Shown here one piece after another: positions 1-8,830 of a stretch of 64,000 bases of DNA. Both the position numbers and the translations under genes were made by a program. Position 1 is the first letter of the stretch; every line of letters begins with the position of its first letter. Under the pieces are notes generated by a model that did no database searches, was not told where the DNA came from, and saw only the letters and a program-made list of their open reading frames with translations. The DNA is from Glaciecola petra (GTDB lineage Bacteria > Pseudomonadota > Gammaproteobacteria > Enterobacterales > Alteromonadaceae): contig NZ_JAVRHX010000006.1 of the NCBI RefSeq assembly GCF_031846345.1, forward strand, positions 1-64,000, in the 5' to 3' direction.

Positions 1-50
1 TTGGCAAGGGCCATCCAAAAGCAGACATAGCTATACCTCAATTTATAAAC

Positions 51-192
51 ATCCTAGGTCATTCCCACGAAAGTGGGAACCTCCAACCACACAAGAAATG
101 TTCAAAGAATAATTGTGTTAGCGTTATTGAAACTATTTAGTTTTTTATAGTTTGCCATGCTGTTTAGGGGGTTCCCGCTTTCGCGGGAATGA
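51..192. repeat. REPIN-like intergenic palindromic element, copy 1
   Basis: Two inverted arms bracket about 90 bases. The left arm (about 59-81) folds by itself as TTCCCAC-GAAA-GTGGGAA. The right arm (169-191) folds as TTCCCGC-TTTC-GCGGGAA. The right arm is the reverse complement of the left apart from two changes that keep the stem paired. A hairpin inside a larger inverted repeat is the architecture of REPINs, which are non-autonomous elements moved by RAYT transposases. A diverged second copy lies at 13821-13960. The left flank ATCCTAGGTC (51-60) reappears inverted just outside the right end of copy 2, so the full terminus probably includes it. No RAYT gene is present in the window. Confidence 0.75.
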
Positions 193-357
193 CGAGAGAG
201 ATGTTTCCAATGACGAGAGGGATGTATCTAATAAATAGTGCACAATCCGTCCGGAAACTGCCTCTTTGGAGCCGGTTGTCAAGATTTTTTCCAACCAGCG
301 CTAGGTTCATCGATATCAGTCAGAAAAAGCAATGTCCAAGCTCAGAATACAAATATT
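193..357. other. Intergenic stretch without a supported gene
   Basis: This lies between the REPIN-like element and the SirB2 gene. A 13-base near-duplication (ATGACGAGAG followed by A or G, then GATGT) occurs at about 189 and 209. Positions about 326-372 resemble 13985-14035 downstream of the second repeat copy. Open frames here show no protein-like character. Confidence 0.4.
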
Positions 358-828
358 CTAGCAAAGTATTGTAGCGGTGCTTGCGAATTCGCTCATATTG
401 TGTGCAAAAGAACTTGCATAAGAACTTAGCTCAGAACCAATATTCTCGATAGAAGCTTTTACTTTTAGGCGATCAGCAAAGCCCAAGCGAGCGCTCATTA
501 CTAACCAAAATACAGCGCTAACTAAGCCGACATATCGCCAAATATTCTTTTTTGCCCACTTCAATGCAAAGGCAATCGACAAGACATAAAATAAAAATCC
601 CGCGAGTTTTGAAGACGCCCATCCGTTTACGAAAGGATATAATTCAATTTGAATAACCAAGTAAACAAAAGTCGCCAAGAAAAGGGTATACAGAATATGG
701 GGCCCAATTTTTAGGATTTTATTATTTACTTTGTCAGAACCCTTAATGGTTAAAACAAAATTGATAAGGAAAAAGATAAACGTAAGAACGATTATTGTCA
801 GGTGGGAGTGTTTTATTATCATGTACAT
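358..828 (-). CDS. SirB2 family inner-membrane protein
   Basis: The 156-residue protein has four hydrophobic segments (about residues 9-28, 43-63, 72-90 and 95-113). It shows the SirB2 pattern: an N-terminal MYxxIKHSHLT, then GPHILYT, then YPFVNGWASSK after the second helix. SirB2 proteins are small polytopic membrane proteins of unclear biochemical role, first linked to invasion gene expression in Salmonella. Residues about 120-156 form a non-hydrophobic tail that I believe is longer than usual for the family. Its coding end overlaps sequence that recurs near the other REPIN-like copy, so the tail may have been acquired. An in-frame ATG at 822 is a possible alternative start. It is the first gene of the window and appears monocistronic. 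Confidence 0.75.
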   Translation of the reverse strand: MYMIIKHSHLTIIVLTFIFFLINFVLTIKGSDKVNNKILKIGPHILYTLFLATFVYLVIQIELYPFVNGWASSKLAGFLFYVLSIAFALKWAKKNIWRYVGLVSAVFWLVMSARLGFADRLKVKASIENIGSELSSYASSFAHNMSEFASTATILC

Positions 829-929
829 GGTAAGGACTTTTCTCTGTTTTTATGCTAATTATTAAATACTCTATTTTGCAGTATATAGTTCGCATAAGGT
901 AATGGCTATTACTCATCGCTTGTTAACAA

Positions 930-966
930 CAAAAAAGCCGACATTGAGACAATGCCGGCTTTCCTT
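930..966 (-). terminator. Rho-independent terminator after the amidohydrolase
   Basis: Read on the minus strand, AAGCCGGCATTG pairs with CAATGTCGGCTT (one G-U pair) around a short loop and is followed by TTTTTTG. It lies about 100 bases past the amidohydrolase stop. A second hairpin with a T run at 994-1038 could also contribute. Confidence 0.75.
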
Positions 967-1068
967 TCAAACGTCTTTATTTATTTGCGACTTAAAAACA
1001 CCATAATGATGCCATATGATTATTATGGTAGGTGTTATAAAACTATGGGTTTATAACCGTGGTTTTGC

Positions 1069-2367
1069 TTAATAGTTTCCCTTCATAACTTTGCCTTCCT
1101 TCATAACAAAATTGACCACTTTCAAAGCACTAATATCTTCCAAAGGGTTTGTGCTTACTGCAATAATATCTGCTATTTTACCTACTTCAAGTGTTCCTAA
1201 TTTCGTTTCCATATCAAGCAATTCGGCGCTTATCACTGTTGCAGAGCGTATAGCATCAGATGCTGTCATACCTGCGTTTACCATCATTTCAAATTCATCT
1301 GCATTTTCACCATGCGGCGTCACTGCAGAATCAGTACCAAAGGCAATTTTTACACCCGATTTGTATGCTTTAGTAAAGGTGGCAATTGAAGCGGCCGAGG
1401 CGGCGTAAGCTTTCTTCTTGATCGCATCGGTGAAGAAGGGATTACCCTCCATAGATGCGGGCACTTTTACGCCAGGAGACATAGTAGGCACCAAATAAGC
1501 CCCTGATTGTTTAAATAGCTTCATCGACTCATCGTCAGTAAAAGTACCATGATCGATACTATCAACACCTGCTCTTAATGCTGCTCTTATTCCTTTAGCG
1601 CCATGGGCATGCGCAGCCACCTTGACGCCTAAGCCATGCGCAGTTTCAACAATTTCACTCAACTCATCGTCTGTCATTTGTTGTTCAATACCGGTTTTTG
1701 TATCAGATAATACACCACCCGTCGCGGTAATTTTTATCCAATCTGCCCCCATTTTTACTGCATTACGTACTGCCTTTCTGCATTCGTAAGGACCATCACA
1801 GATGGTTTCTGGTGTCCAAAGTTTGAGTAATTCAGGTTTATAACCGTCCACATCACCATGTCCACCAGTAGCGGCAATGGCGCTGCCCGCAGAGAAAATA
1901 CGTGGCCCCGGAATCATTCCTTTGCCAATCATGTCTCTTAATCCAAAAATAGCTTCTGGATTGCCACCAAGGTCACGAACGGTTGTAAACCCAGCCATTA
2001 ATGTTTTATTTGCATAGTAAGCACCTGTAAGTGCCTCCATAGAAGTGGTGACAAACAGTGCATCGGTGCGACTGGATTTACCCAATTCAGACAGTAGATG
2101 AACATGCATGTCCATTAGGCCTGGCAAAACAAACTGGCTTTTCAAATCAATGAATTTAGCCTTGTCATCAATAGTTGTAGGGTCAATGTAACCACTTATT
2201 ACTTTATCAATTAGTCGGTCTTTAATAACAATGGTTTGTTTGGACAAAGGCTTTTCACCCGGTACGACTAACACTTTCCCTGCATGGATAACAACTACAT
2301 TGTTAGCAAACGCAGTTGAAATTGAAAGAATCAAGAACACGGTTAACGCTGTGAATAATTTATACAT
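1069..2367 (-). CDS. Secreted metal-dependent amidohydrolase (Xaa-Pro dipeptidase/imidazolonepropionase-like)
   Basis: This 432-residue protein has a clear signal peptide (residues 1-21, ending AFA), so it should act in the periplasm or outside the cell. Metal-binding hallmarks of the amidohydrolase TIM barrel are visible: HVH at 88-90, the candidate carboxylated Lys 212 in DWIKITATGG, His 253/255 in AHAHG, His 273 in DHGTF and Asp 346 in FGTDS. The C-terminal LGTLEVGKIADIIAV closes the small beta domain. Relatives are often annotated as Xaa-Pro dipeptidases or imidazolonepropionases and many are secreted prolidase-like enzymes. The true substrate cannot be told from sequence. It has its own terminator and is divergent from the next gene. 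Confidence 0.8.
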   Translation of the reverse strand: MYKLFTALTVFLILSISTAFANNVVVIHAGKVLVVPGEKPLSKQTIVIKDRLIDKVISGYIDPTTIDDKAKFIDLKSQFVLPGLMDMHVHLLSELGKSSRTDALFVTTSMEALTGAYYANKTLMAGFTTVRDLGGNPEAIFGLRDMIGKGMIPGPRIFSAGSAIAATGGHGDVDGYKPELLKLWTPETICDGPYECRKAVRNAVKMGADWIKITATGGVLSDTKTGIEQQMTDDELSEIVETAHGLGVKVAAHAHGAKGIRAALRAGVDSIDHGTFTDDESMKLFKQSGAYLVPTMSPGVKVPASMEGNPFFTDAIKKKAYAASAASIATFTKAYKSGVKIAFGTDSAVTPHGENADEFEMMVNAGMTASDAIRSATVISAELLDMETKLGTLEVGKIADIIAVSTNPLEDISALKVVNFVMKEGKVMKGNY

Positions 2368-2523
2368 AAAGTGACTTTTTGATTGTTTTGAAGTTCAACA
2401 CTAATGATGAACGCATCAATACTCAATGTTTTATTGAAAAAATAACGCTTTATTAACGTTTTTGGTATTGAGAGATACACCGCGCAGGCATAGGATAGTC
2501 AGTATTACCCCAGAAGGACTTTT

Positions 2524-3270
2524 ATGCTTTTACGTCGGTTCATGAAACATGTTGATGATCAAAATTGGTTTGCTGTTGGGCTTGATGTGCTGGTGGTGAT
2601 AACGGGGATATTTTTAGGCCTGCAGATAGCAGAGTGGAATGATGGCCGCAATAACCGCAATGATGCTCAAGATTTTCTAGTGAGAATTCATGGTGAATTA
2701 TTGGCAGCAGAAACAGCCTCAAGTCGAGTAAGAGTTAGACGGCTTAATTTAATAGACCATTTAAGTGATGCAGTGACCGTTATTTTTGATAAAGATGCAA
2801 AACGTTTGTTAGAAGAGGAGCATTGTTTTGCGCTGGCGACTTCACATTATTATAACATTGCTATTTCAGACCTGCCTTCACTTATAGAATTAATGAGTGC
2901 AGGAAGAGTTGCCATTATCGAAAACAATAAGCTAAGAACCGAATTAATCGCGTTTCAACAAAGTGTAGGCACGCTAAAAGAAAATATAAGCATCTCATTT
3001 AGAGTTGGGCACAAACTGCCTATTCATCATCCCAAATTGATACGTTCTGAACCTTACTTCAATGAAACCTTAGGAGAGATACAAGCTCGATATGTTTGTG
3101 ACCTAGAAGGTATGAGACTAGCACCATCTTTTCTAAATATGGCGAGTGAAAACGCCGATGCTTATGACGCCTATTTGCGCGATGGTCTTAGGCCTTGGAG
3201 TGAAAGAATGAAATCGCTACATCATTTGTTGGACGAAATACTCGGGTTAACTCATAACGATATTAAATGA
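2524..3270 (+). CDS. Membrane-anchored protein of unknown function (DUF6090-like)
   Basis: The 248-residue protein has one N-terminal transmembrane helix (about residues 17-37, VLVVITGIFLGLQIAEWN) followed by a soluble, largely helical domain. The pattern of a hydrophobic run ending in GLQIxxWN plus a charged segment is that of the DUF6090 type of bacterial proteins, whose function is unknown. AGAAGGA sits seven bases before the ATG and fixes the start. It lies 59 bases upstream of the M28 peptidase on the same strand and the two may be cotranscribed. The assignment to DUF6090 is by pattern memory only. Confidence 0.55.
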   Translation: MLLRRFMKHVDDQNWFAVGLDVLVVITGIFLGLQIAEWNDGRNNRNDAQDFLVRIHGELLAAETASSRVRVRRLNLIDHLSDAVTVIFDKDAKRLLEEEHCFALATSHYYNIAISDLPSLIELMSAGRVAIIENNKLRTELIAFQQSVGTLKENISISFRVGHKLPIHHPKLIRSEPYFNETLGEIQARYVCDLEGMRLAPSFLNMASENADAYDAYLRDGLRPWSERMKSLHHLLDEILGLTHNDIK

Positions 3271-3329
3271 AGAAATTTAAGTTACGCACAGTCATTAAGA
3301 CTTAAGCAACACTAATAATAGGAAGCTCC

Positions 3330-4943
3330 ATGTCAAATAAGATAATAACAAGCATAGCTGCAGCAACAATCAGCTTTTTTGTAGCAAGCTCCTGTGTGGC
3401 AGGTTCACCGGATAGGTTTGAAGCGCACATGAATTTATTGGCAAGTGATTTGCTGGCTGGGCGAGATACCGGCAGTATCGGTCATGATTTTACGTCGCTA
3501 TATATTGCTTCAGAATTGCAAAAATATGGAGTGAAACCAGGTGGAGACGACGGTAGTTATTATCAAATGATCCCGTTTAAGCAATCGAGCATTGATATTG
3601 CTTCGCCTAAACTCATGGTTACTAACGGAACCGACACATTAGAATTTACATTTATGGATGACATGCTCATGTCACCCGATATGAATTACTCCGAATCACA
3701 ACTAGATGGTGAATTAGTATTTGCTGGCTTTGGTATAGATGCCCCTTATCTCAATTATTCTGATTATGATGGCATTGATATAAAAGGAAAAATAGCGGTT
3801 GTGTTAGTTGGCATGCCGGGTGACTTCCCAAGTGAAGAAGGCGCGCATTACTGGCGCGAATCAACAAGCGCTTTAACCGCAAAAGGTGCGATTGGAGTGA
3901 TTGCAGTGCATACGCCAGTCATTGAACGGCTTTTTCGTTTTGAGCGCCGAAAGTTTTCTGCAAGATCACCAAGTACTCGTTGGTTACATCCTGACGGAAC
4001 GGCAAACAATGCAAGCGCTCAAATACGCGCGTCATCAATATTGAGTGTAGAAGCAGGTAAAAAATTATTTGACCTTGCAGGTATGGATTTTGATGCTATC
4101 GTTGATGATATTGAGAATAATAGAAAGCCCAAAGCTCAAGCAATGGGTTTAACAGCGACAGCAAGTTTGAAATCTACTCATAGTCAAACTCAAAGCCCGA
4201 ATGTCATTGGCATACTTGAAGGTTCCGATCCCGATTTAAAAAATGAATATGTGATACTGACCGCGCATTCTGACCATATTGGTATTAGTAAAGATTCGGT
4301 TTTAAAAGACACAATAAACAATGGCGCTATGGACAATGCCAGTGGCGTGTCAACTTTGTTAGAGATTGCCTATGAGCTACACAAGTCGGGTGCAAAACTA
4401 AAGCGCTCTCTTATATTTGCCTTTGTCACCGGTGAAGAAAAAGGTTTGCTAGGTTCTGATTATTATGGACATTATCCTACCGTGCCTCTTGCGCAAATTG
4501 TGGCAAACGTCAACTTGGATATGCCTATACTCACCTATCGAACTAATCAAATGGTGGTTTATGGCACTGAGCATAGTTCACTTAAATCATCTGTTACTGA
4601 TGCACTTGCACGGCATAACATGGAGTTAATACCTGACCCGACACCTCAGCAAGCGTTTTTTGTTCGAAGCGACCAATACAGTTTAGTCAAGCAGGGCATA
4701 CCGGCGGTATATATGGACCCGGGCCCAGATGTAACCGAAGAAACGGAGTCGATGATAACGGCAGATGTTTTCTTAAAAACACACTATCACATGCCGTCTG
4801 ATGATTTAAACCTACCTATCGATTATGTATGGGCGGCTAAATTTGTTGATGTTAATTTAGAAATCGCTAAAAACATTGCCAACTTACAAGACAGACCAAG
4901 TTGGAATGAAGATAGTTTCTTTAAATCTTTTGAAAAAAATTAG
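3330..4943 (+). CDS. Secreted M28 family zinc aminopeptidase with PA-domain insert
   Basis: The 537-residue exported protein begins with a signal sequence (residues 1-25; a weak lipobox ASSC at 19-22 makes a lipoprotein possible). The region about 125-260 fits a protease-associated insert (GELVFAGFGIDAP, GKIAVVLVGMPG). The M28 core follows with its expected zinc ligands: His 313 in TAHSDH, Asp 335 in GAMDNASG, Glu 369/370 in TGEEKGLLGS, Asp 397 in NVNLDMP, and a histidine in HYHMPSDD near residue 492. Such enzymes remove N-terminal residues from peptides. AGGAAG lies six bases upstream of the ATG. It converges on eutC. Confidence 0.88.
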   Translation: MSNKIITSIAAATISFFVASSCVAGSPDRFEAHMNLLASDLLAGRDTGSIGHDFTSLYIASELQKYGVKPGGDDGSYYQMIPFKQSSIDIASPKLMVTNGTDTLEFTFMDDMLMSPDMNYSESQLDGELVFAGFGIDAPYLNYSDYDGIDIKGKIAVVLVGMPGDFPSEEGAHYWRESTSALTAKGAIGVIAVHTPVIERLFRFERRKFSARSPSTRWLHPDGTANNASAQIRASSILSVEAGKKLFDLAGMDFDAIVDDIENNRKPKAQAMGLTATASLKSTHSQTQSPNVIGILEGSDPDLKNEYVILTAHSDHIGISKDSVLKDTINNGAMDNASGVSTLLEIAYELHKSGAKLKRSLIFAFVTGEEKGLLGSDYYGHYPTVPLAQIVANVNLDMPILTYRTNQMVVYGTEHSSLKSSVTDALARHNMELIPDPTPQQAFFVRSDQYSLVKQGIPAVYMDPGPDVTEETESMITADVFLKTHYHMPSDDLNLPIDYVWAAKFVDVNLEIAKNIANLQDRPSWNEDSFFKSFEKN

Positions 4944-4973
4944 TATTCAGTAAGCTGAACTCGGGGGACGAAT

Positions 4974-5798
4974 TTAAGGTTTAGGTAACAGAAAATTACC
5001 CATAGATTGATTGCTTTTGGTTAACGCCTTTTGTGATGTGTCTTTTAAATTAACACCCGATAATTTGCGCTCAAAAGACTGCTGGATTAACCAAAGTACT
5101 TTGCTTACGGCTTCTTCTATTGGCAGTCCGCTTGGGCGGATATTAGAAATACAGTTTCTTTTGGCGTCATTTAACCCTAGTTTAGGGGCATAAGTATAAT
5201 AAATACCAAGGCTATCAGGGGAACTTAAACCGGGGCGTTCGCCAACAATTAACAAAACAGATTGGGCGTTTAAAATTTCACCAATTTCATCGCCTATCGC
5301 TACGCGTCCTTGTTCAGCTATGATTACCGGTGAGCAGCTAATATTTTGTTGTTGAAAAGCATAGATTAAATCTGTGACAAGCTTTGATCCATGTCGCTGA
5401 ACAGCTATTGAAGACAGTCCATCTACAAGAACAAGGGCAACATCAGCTTGCATCGCTTGTTCGGCTTTACTTAACAAGATTTTGGAGTGGTCGTTTAAGC
5501 GTCGTCCAAAATCAGGACGTTGTAAATACTCCGTTCTATTTGTGGCTTGTGAATGCACTTGTATGCTTGTGATTTCTTCGGCAGCTAATTCTTGCGTTAA
5601 TGCTTTAATATCAAGTGGGGTATTAACTGAATCTCGTGCCAGCGCATGATCAACATTAAATTTTAGTTGGGCTGTTGTAGGCAAGCTAATACCTGTATGC
5701 CCTAAGCCTATTCGGGCTTGAGTGAAGGTCTTTAGGTGGGACCATTGTGCTGGTTTTGCATCAACTTGCATCTTGGTTTTTTGCATATCTTGTTTCAT
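4974..5798 (-). CDS. eutC: Ethanolamine ammonia-lyase small (light) subunit
   Basis: The 274-residue protein matches EutC, with AxxARIGLGHTGISLPT near the N-terminus, VDGLSSIAVQRHG, VGERPGLSSPDSLGIYYTYAPK and a final NCISNIRPSGLPIEEA. With EutB it forms the adenosylcobalamin-dependent lyase that converts ethanolamine to acetaldehyde and ammonia. E. coli EutC is about 295 residues, so this is a compact but apparently complete copy. Unusually it is not next to eutB: a LamG/PEP-CTERM gene with its own terminator lies between them on the same strand. No microcompartment shell, permease or reactivase gene is in view. Confidence 0.93.
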   Translation of the reverse strand: MKQDMQKTKMQVDAKPAQWSHLKTFTQARIGLGHTGISLPTTAQLKFNVDHALARDSVNTPLDIKALTQELAAEEITSIQVHSQATNRTEYLQRPDFGRRLNDHSKILLSKAEQAMQADVALVLVDGLSSIAVQRHGSKLVTDLIYAFQQQNISCSPVIIAEQGRVAIGDEIGEILNAQSVLLIVGERPGLSSPDSLGIYYTYAPKLGLNDAKRNCISNIRPSGLPIEEAVSKVLWLIQQSFERKLSGVNLKDTSQKALTKSNQSMGNFLLPKP

Positions 5799-5898
5799 AA
5801 AAGACTTCTCTATTTAAGACTTCAAATACCATCGCTTATAGCGGCTTGAGGAGCTTGTAGTTCAATTCTTTCTTGTATATTCCTTAAGCATTCGACCC

Positions 5899-5930
5899 AA
5901 AAAAAAGCGCTTGTAGATACAAGCGCTTTG
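5899..5930 (-). terminator. Strong rho-independent terminator after the LamG gene
   Basis: AAAGCGCTTGTA (5904-5915) and TACAAGCGCTTT (5918-5929) form a perfect 12-bp stem with a two-base gap, followed on the minus strand by a run of eight T including the stem end. It ends the LamG transcript and insulates eutC from it. Confidence 0.85.
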
Positions 5931-5982
5931 TAAAATGCATTGATGTTTTGATACTAACAAATATTCTTAGGCATTCAACGCT

Positions 5983-6762
5983 TTAAATTTTACTGCGTAA
6001 ACGGAAAAACGACAAAAGCGCCATGCTAAACAATACGATCGTTGTTGGTGCAGAAGCTGGTTGTGCGCTTGCTCCGCCTACTCTTAAAGCTGCAATTTCC
6101 GATCCCGATAAAGCAACGTCATAAATGCGCGCTTCTGAGATGCTACCAGAAATATTGGGTCCAATTGCTCTCCCTCCTATCGTATGTCGCGCACCAAATA
6201 AAATCTCGGTATTATTGATACCAAAAGAAGCGATTCCACCTTGGCTATATGAGCCTTGCAAAATCCCGTCTATGTACAAACTAATCTGAACACCGCTTGT
6301 TCCTAGTAAACGATAAGAAATAGCTACCATATGTTCTTGATTAACAACCGTTGGTGTACTGTTGTTAATATCCTGAGTCCTGCTAAAATTATTGCTGCCT
6401 GCCATCCATTGATTTGTTCGTCTCTCAGCCCACACTATACCGTCAAATACATCACGATTGAGAGTATCAATAGTTAAAACACTTCCGTTTCTCACACTTA
6501 GGTTATCTAAGCTTACCCACGATACAAGCGTTTTTTCAGTTATTAATGGACCAGTATAGTTAACAGCAGATGCCCAAGTGGTATTGCGCAAATTAAGCGA
6601 ACCATTACTAATGTTAGTGCCTCTTTGCTGGAGATCCCCAAAATTTCCCATAGCGTCTTTATTATCATTAAATTCCCATAAGCCGATAAGTCCGGCGTGC
6701 GCATTCCCTGTGGTCATAGCTAAAACAAAGATTAAGGTACTGATTATTTTTTTTATTATCAT
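5983..6762 (-). CDS. Secreted LamG-like protein with variant PEP-CTERM sorting tail
   Basis: The 259-residue protein has a signal peptide (residues 1-23, ending NAHA) and a body typical of a concanavalin/LamG fold: GLIGLWEFND at the start, ISLYIDGILQGSYSQ, and SISEARIYDVALSGSEIAAL near the end. Residues about 233-259 run SAPTTIVLFSMALLSFF then RLRSKI, that is a short motif, one hydrophobic helix and basic residues. This matches the SAP-type variant of the PEP-CTERM tail seen in Alteromonadales, so it is probably processed by an exosortase and displayed or released at the surface. It sits between eutB and eutC. The ligand is unknown. Confidence 0.75.
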   Translation of the reverse strand: MIIKKIISTLIFVLAMTTGNAHAGLIGLWEFNDNKDAMGNFGDLQQRGTNISNGSLNLRNTTWASAVNYTGPLITEKTLVSWVSLDNLSVRNGSVLTIDTLNRDVFDGIVWAERRTNQWMAGSNNFSRTQDINNSTPTVVNQEHMVAISYRLLGTSGVQISLYIDGILQGSYSQGGIASFGINNTEILFGARHTIGGRAIGPNISGSISEARIYDVALSGSEIAALRVGGASAQPASAPTTIVLFSMALLSFFRLRSKI

Positions 6763-6926
6763 TAAATTTTAATTCCTGAAATATTGTTGATGATTTGCGG
6801 TTTGCAAAAATCGCACCAAGAAATTTTTGTCATATTTAACAATGGTATATAGCATTTATCAGCGCGTTCTACATTTTATGTGTAAAAAACCCTGACAAAA
6901 ATGTGTCCAAAAACATTTAACACTCT

Positions 6927-8327
6927 CTAATTATCTAGAGTATGCTTTACTTTTGGCAGAACTTCGGCAAAAGGGCCTATTTGCGAATGTTGATTAAAGC
7001 GTCCAGTTGTATCAAAAATTTTATGCTTAATTAACCATTTTTCAAACTCAGGAGATGGGCGCTTGCCTAGGACTTGTCTGATATACAAAGCATCATGAAA
7101 AGACGTTGTTTGATAGTTCAACATTATGTCATCAGCTCCCGGAATGCCCATTATGAAGTTAACACCCGCGACGCCTAATTGCGTCAATAACATGTCCATA
7201 TCATCTTGGTCTGCTTCTGCATGGTTGGTGTAGCAAACATCGACTCCCATGGGCAAGCCTAATAGCTTTCCAGAAAAATGATCTTCCAAACCGGCTCGAT
7301 TTATTTGCTTACCATCATACAAATATTCAGGTCCTATAAAACCCACTACTGAGTTCACTAATAAAGGTTGGTAATGTCTTGCCACTGCATACGCGCGGGC
7401 TTCACAAGTTTGTTGGTCAATTCCATGATGTCCGTTAGCCGACAAAGCACTGCCTTGCCCGGTTTCAAAGTACATGACATTATTGCCCACTGTGCCGCGA
7501 CCTAAAGACTTAGCGGCAGAATAAGCTTCATCTAAAATAGATAAAGACACACCAAAACTCTCATTAGTGAGTTGGGTACCAGCTATTGATTGAAATACAA
7601 TATCTAAGGGAATCCCTTTGTTTATGGCTTCAATTTGGGTAGTGACATGCGTTAATACACAGGCTTGTGTAGGGATTTCGTAATGCTGAATAATATCGTC
7701 TAACATGTGCAATAAGGTGGTCACTGCTTGATAGTTGTCGGTCGCAGGATTTATCCCAATTAAAGCATCCCCATTGCCGTACATTAATCCATCTAAAATG
7801 CTCGCTGCTATGCCGGCTGGGTCGTCTGTTGGATGATTTGGTTGTAAGCGCGTTGACATACAACCATGAAGACCCAGAGTGTTTCGAAATTTAGTCACAA
7901 CCTCACACTTTTGAGCCACCAATACTAAATCCTGAACTCGCATTATCTTACTTACTGCGGCAACCATTTCCGGTGTTAGGCCTTGTTTGATTGAGTCAAT
8001 AGATTTTGTTGTCGCTTGGTCAGACAATAACCAATTTCGAAAATCTCCTACACTAAAATGCGAAATAGCGCTAAAGGCCTTTTTGTCGTGATTATCAATA
8101 ATTAAACGACTCACTTCATCGTCTTCATAAGGAATAATCATGTCGTTTAAAAAATGTTTTAAGGGTAAATCTGCCAAACGCATTTGTGCAGCGGCTCGCT
8201 CAAGCATAGACTCGGCCGCAACGCCAGCAAGACAATCTCCAGAGCGTAAGGGTGAGGCTTTCGCTAAAAGCGTTTTTAAATCCTTAAAGTGGAAACGATT
8301 AGCGGCTAAATCGATAGTAAAAATCAT
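6927..8327 (-). CDS. eutB: Ethanolamine ammonia-lyase large (heavy) subunit
   Basis: The 466-residue protein is EutB, the TIM-barrel catalytic subunit of coenzyme B12-dependent ethanolamine ammonia-lyase (E. coli about 453 residues). Recognisable stretches are GDALIGINPATDN, ETGQGSALSANGHHG, VDVCYTNHAEADQDD and GIPGADDIMLNYQTTSFHDA. Its ATG overlaps the stop of the upstream TerB-like gene (ATGA), indicating translational coupling. I looked for a cobalamin riboswitch upstream of this operon and saw none. Acetaldehyde dehydrogenase, permease and reactivating-factor genes are absent from the neighbourhood, so the lyase probably serves nitrogen scavenging outside a microcompartment. Confidence 0.95.
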   Translation of the reverse strand: MIFTIDLAANRFHFKDLKTLLAKASPLRSGDCLAGVAAESMLERAAAQMRLADLPLKHFLNDMIIPYEDDEVSRLIIDNHDKKAFSAISHFSVGDFRNWLLSDQATTKSIDSIKQGLTPEMVAAVSKIMRVQDLVLVAQKCEVVTKFRNTLGLHGCMSTRLQPNHPTDDPAGIAASILDGLMYGNGDALIGINPATDNYQAVTTLLHMLDDIIQHYEIPTQACVLTHVTTQIEAINKGIPLDIVFQSIAGTQLTNESFGVSLSILDEAYSAAKSLGRGTVGNNVMYFETGQGSALSANGHHGIDQQTCEARAYAVARHYQPLLVNSVVGFIGPEYLYDGKQINRAGLEDHFSGKLLGLPMGVDVCYTNHAEADQDDMDMLLTQLGVAGVNFIMGIPGADDIMLNYQTTSFHDALYIRQVLGKRPSPEFEKWLIKHKIFDTTGRFNQHSQIGPFAEVLPKVKHTLDN

Positions 8328-8779
8328 GGCTGTTGACTGAGTTTACTTTTTATAAAATCACTATGGGCAACATATAGTAGCTCAGCAACATTACGTATTA
8401 CGTGGTCTTCATATTTGCTCAGTTCACCATCGGCATAGGCAACTTGCCATAGTAAATCTAGCAAACCTAATTTTTGTTCGTAGCTATAATGTTCGTTAAT
8501 TAATGATGTTAATGGATACATTGAAGTCACTTCATTACCTTCATCTTCACTTAGGGCAATGAGTTCATTTAATTGTGCATCACTCAAGGTAAACTTATCT
8601 TGCAGAATCTTGCGTATTCGATCTTTTTCATCCTTCGTTTCTTGGTAGTCCGCTTTTGATATCTCTAGTAGTAAAATAGCGCAGGCCTTTTGCAACTTTG
8701 CGTTTATATCCTCTTGAGGTTCATTTTTCGATTTAAGGCTTAATTCCTTTTCAAAAAAAGCTTTTAGTTTTGATATCAA
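8324..8779 (-). CDS. TerB-like tellurite-resistance family protein
   Basis: The 151-residue helical, acidic protein carries the TerB signature LLDLLWQVAYADGELSKYEDHVIRNVAELLYV near its C-terminus, preceded by a second related repeat (LLLEISKADYQETKDEKDRIRKIL). TerB-type domains bind metal ions and occur in many proteins unrelated to tellurite. The start is a TTG at 8779, supported by GGAG seven bases upstream. The stop overlaps the eutB start by four bases, so the two genes are cotranscribed. A role in ethanolamine metabolism is not established; the link may simply be positional. Confidence 0.78.
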   Translation of the reverse strand: MISKLKAFFEKELSLKSKNEPQEDINAKLQKACAILLLEISKADYQETKDEKDRIRKILQDKFTLSDAQLNELIALSEDEGNEVTSMYPLTSLINEHYSYEQKLGLLDLLWQVAYADGELSKYEDHVIRNVAELLYVAHSDFIKSKLSQQP

Positions 8780-8830
8780 AATAATCTCCTTGCTCTAAAA
8801 CTTATTTTCACAAATTAAAAGGCTGCTTTT

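Noticed and set aside
189..429. Two overlapping short plus-strand frames next to the first repeat
   Set aside because: They run through the repeat flank and the opposite-strand SirB2 end, have no ribosome-binding site and do not look like a protein.
8780..8830. Possible cobalamin riboswitch for the B12-dependent ethanolamine lyase
   Set aside because: The leader before the TerB-like/eutB unit is too short and no B12-box pattern was seen there or in the gap before eutC.
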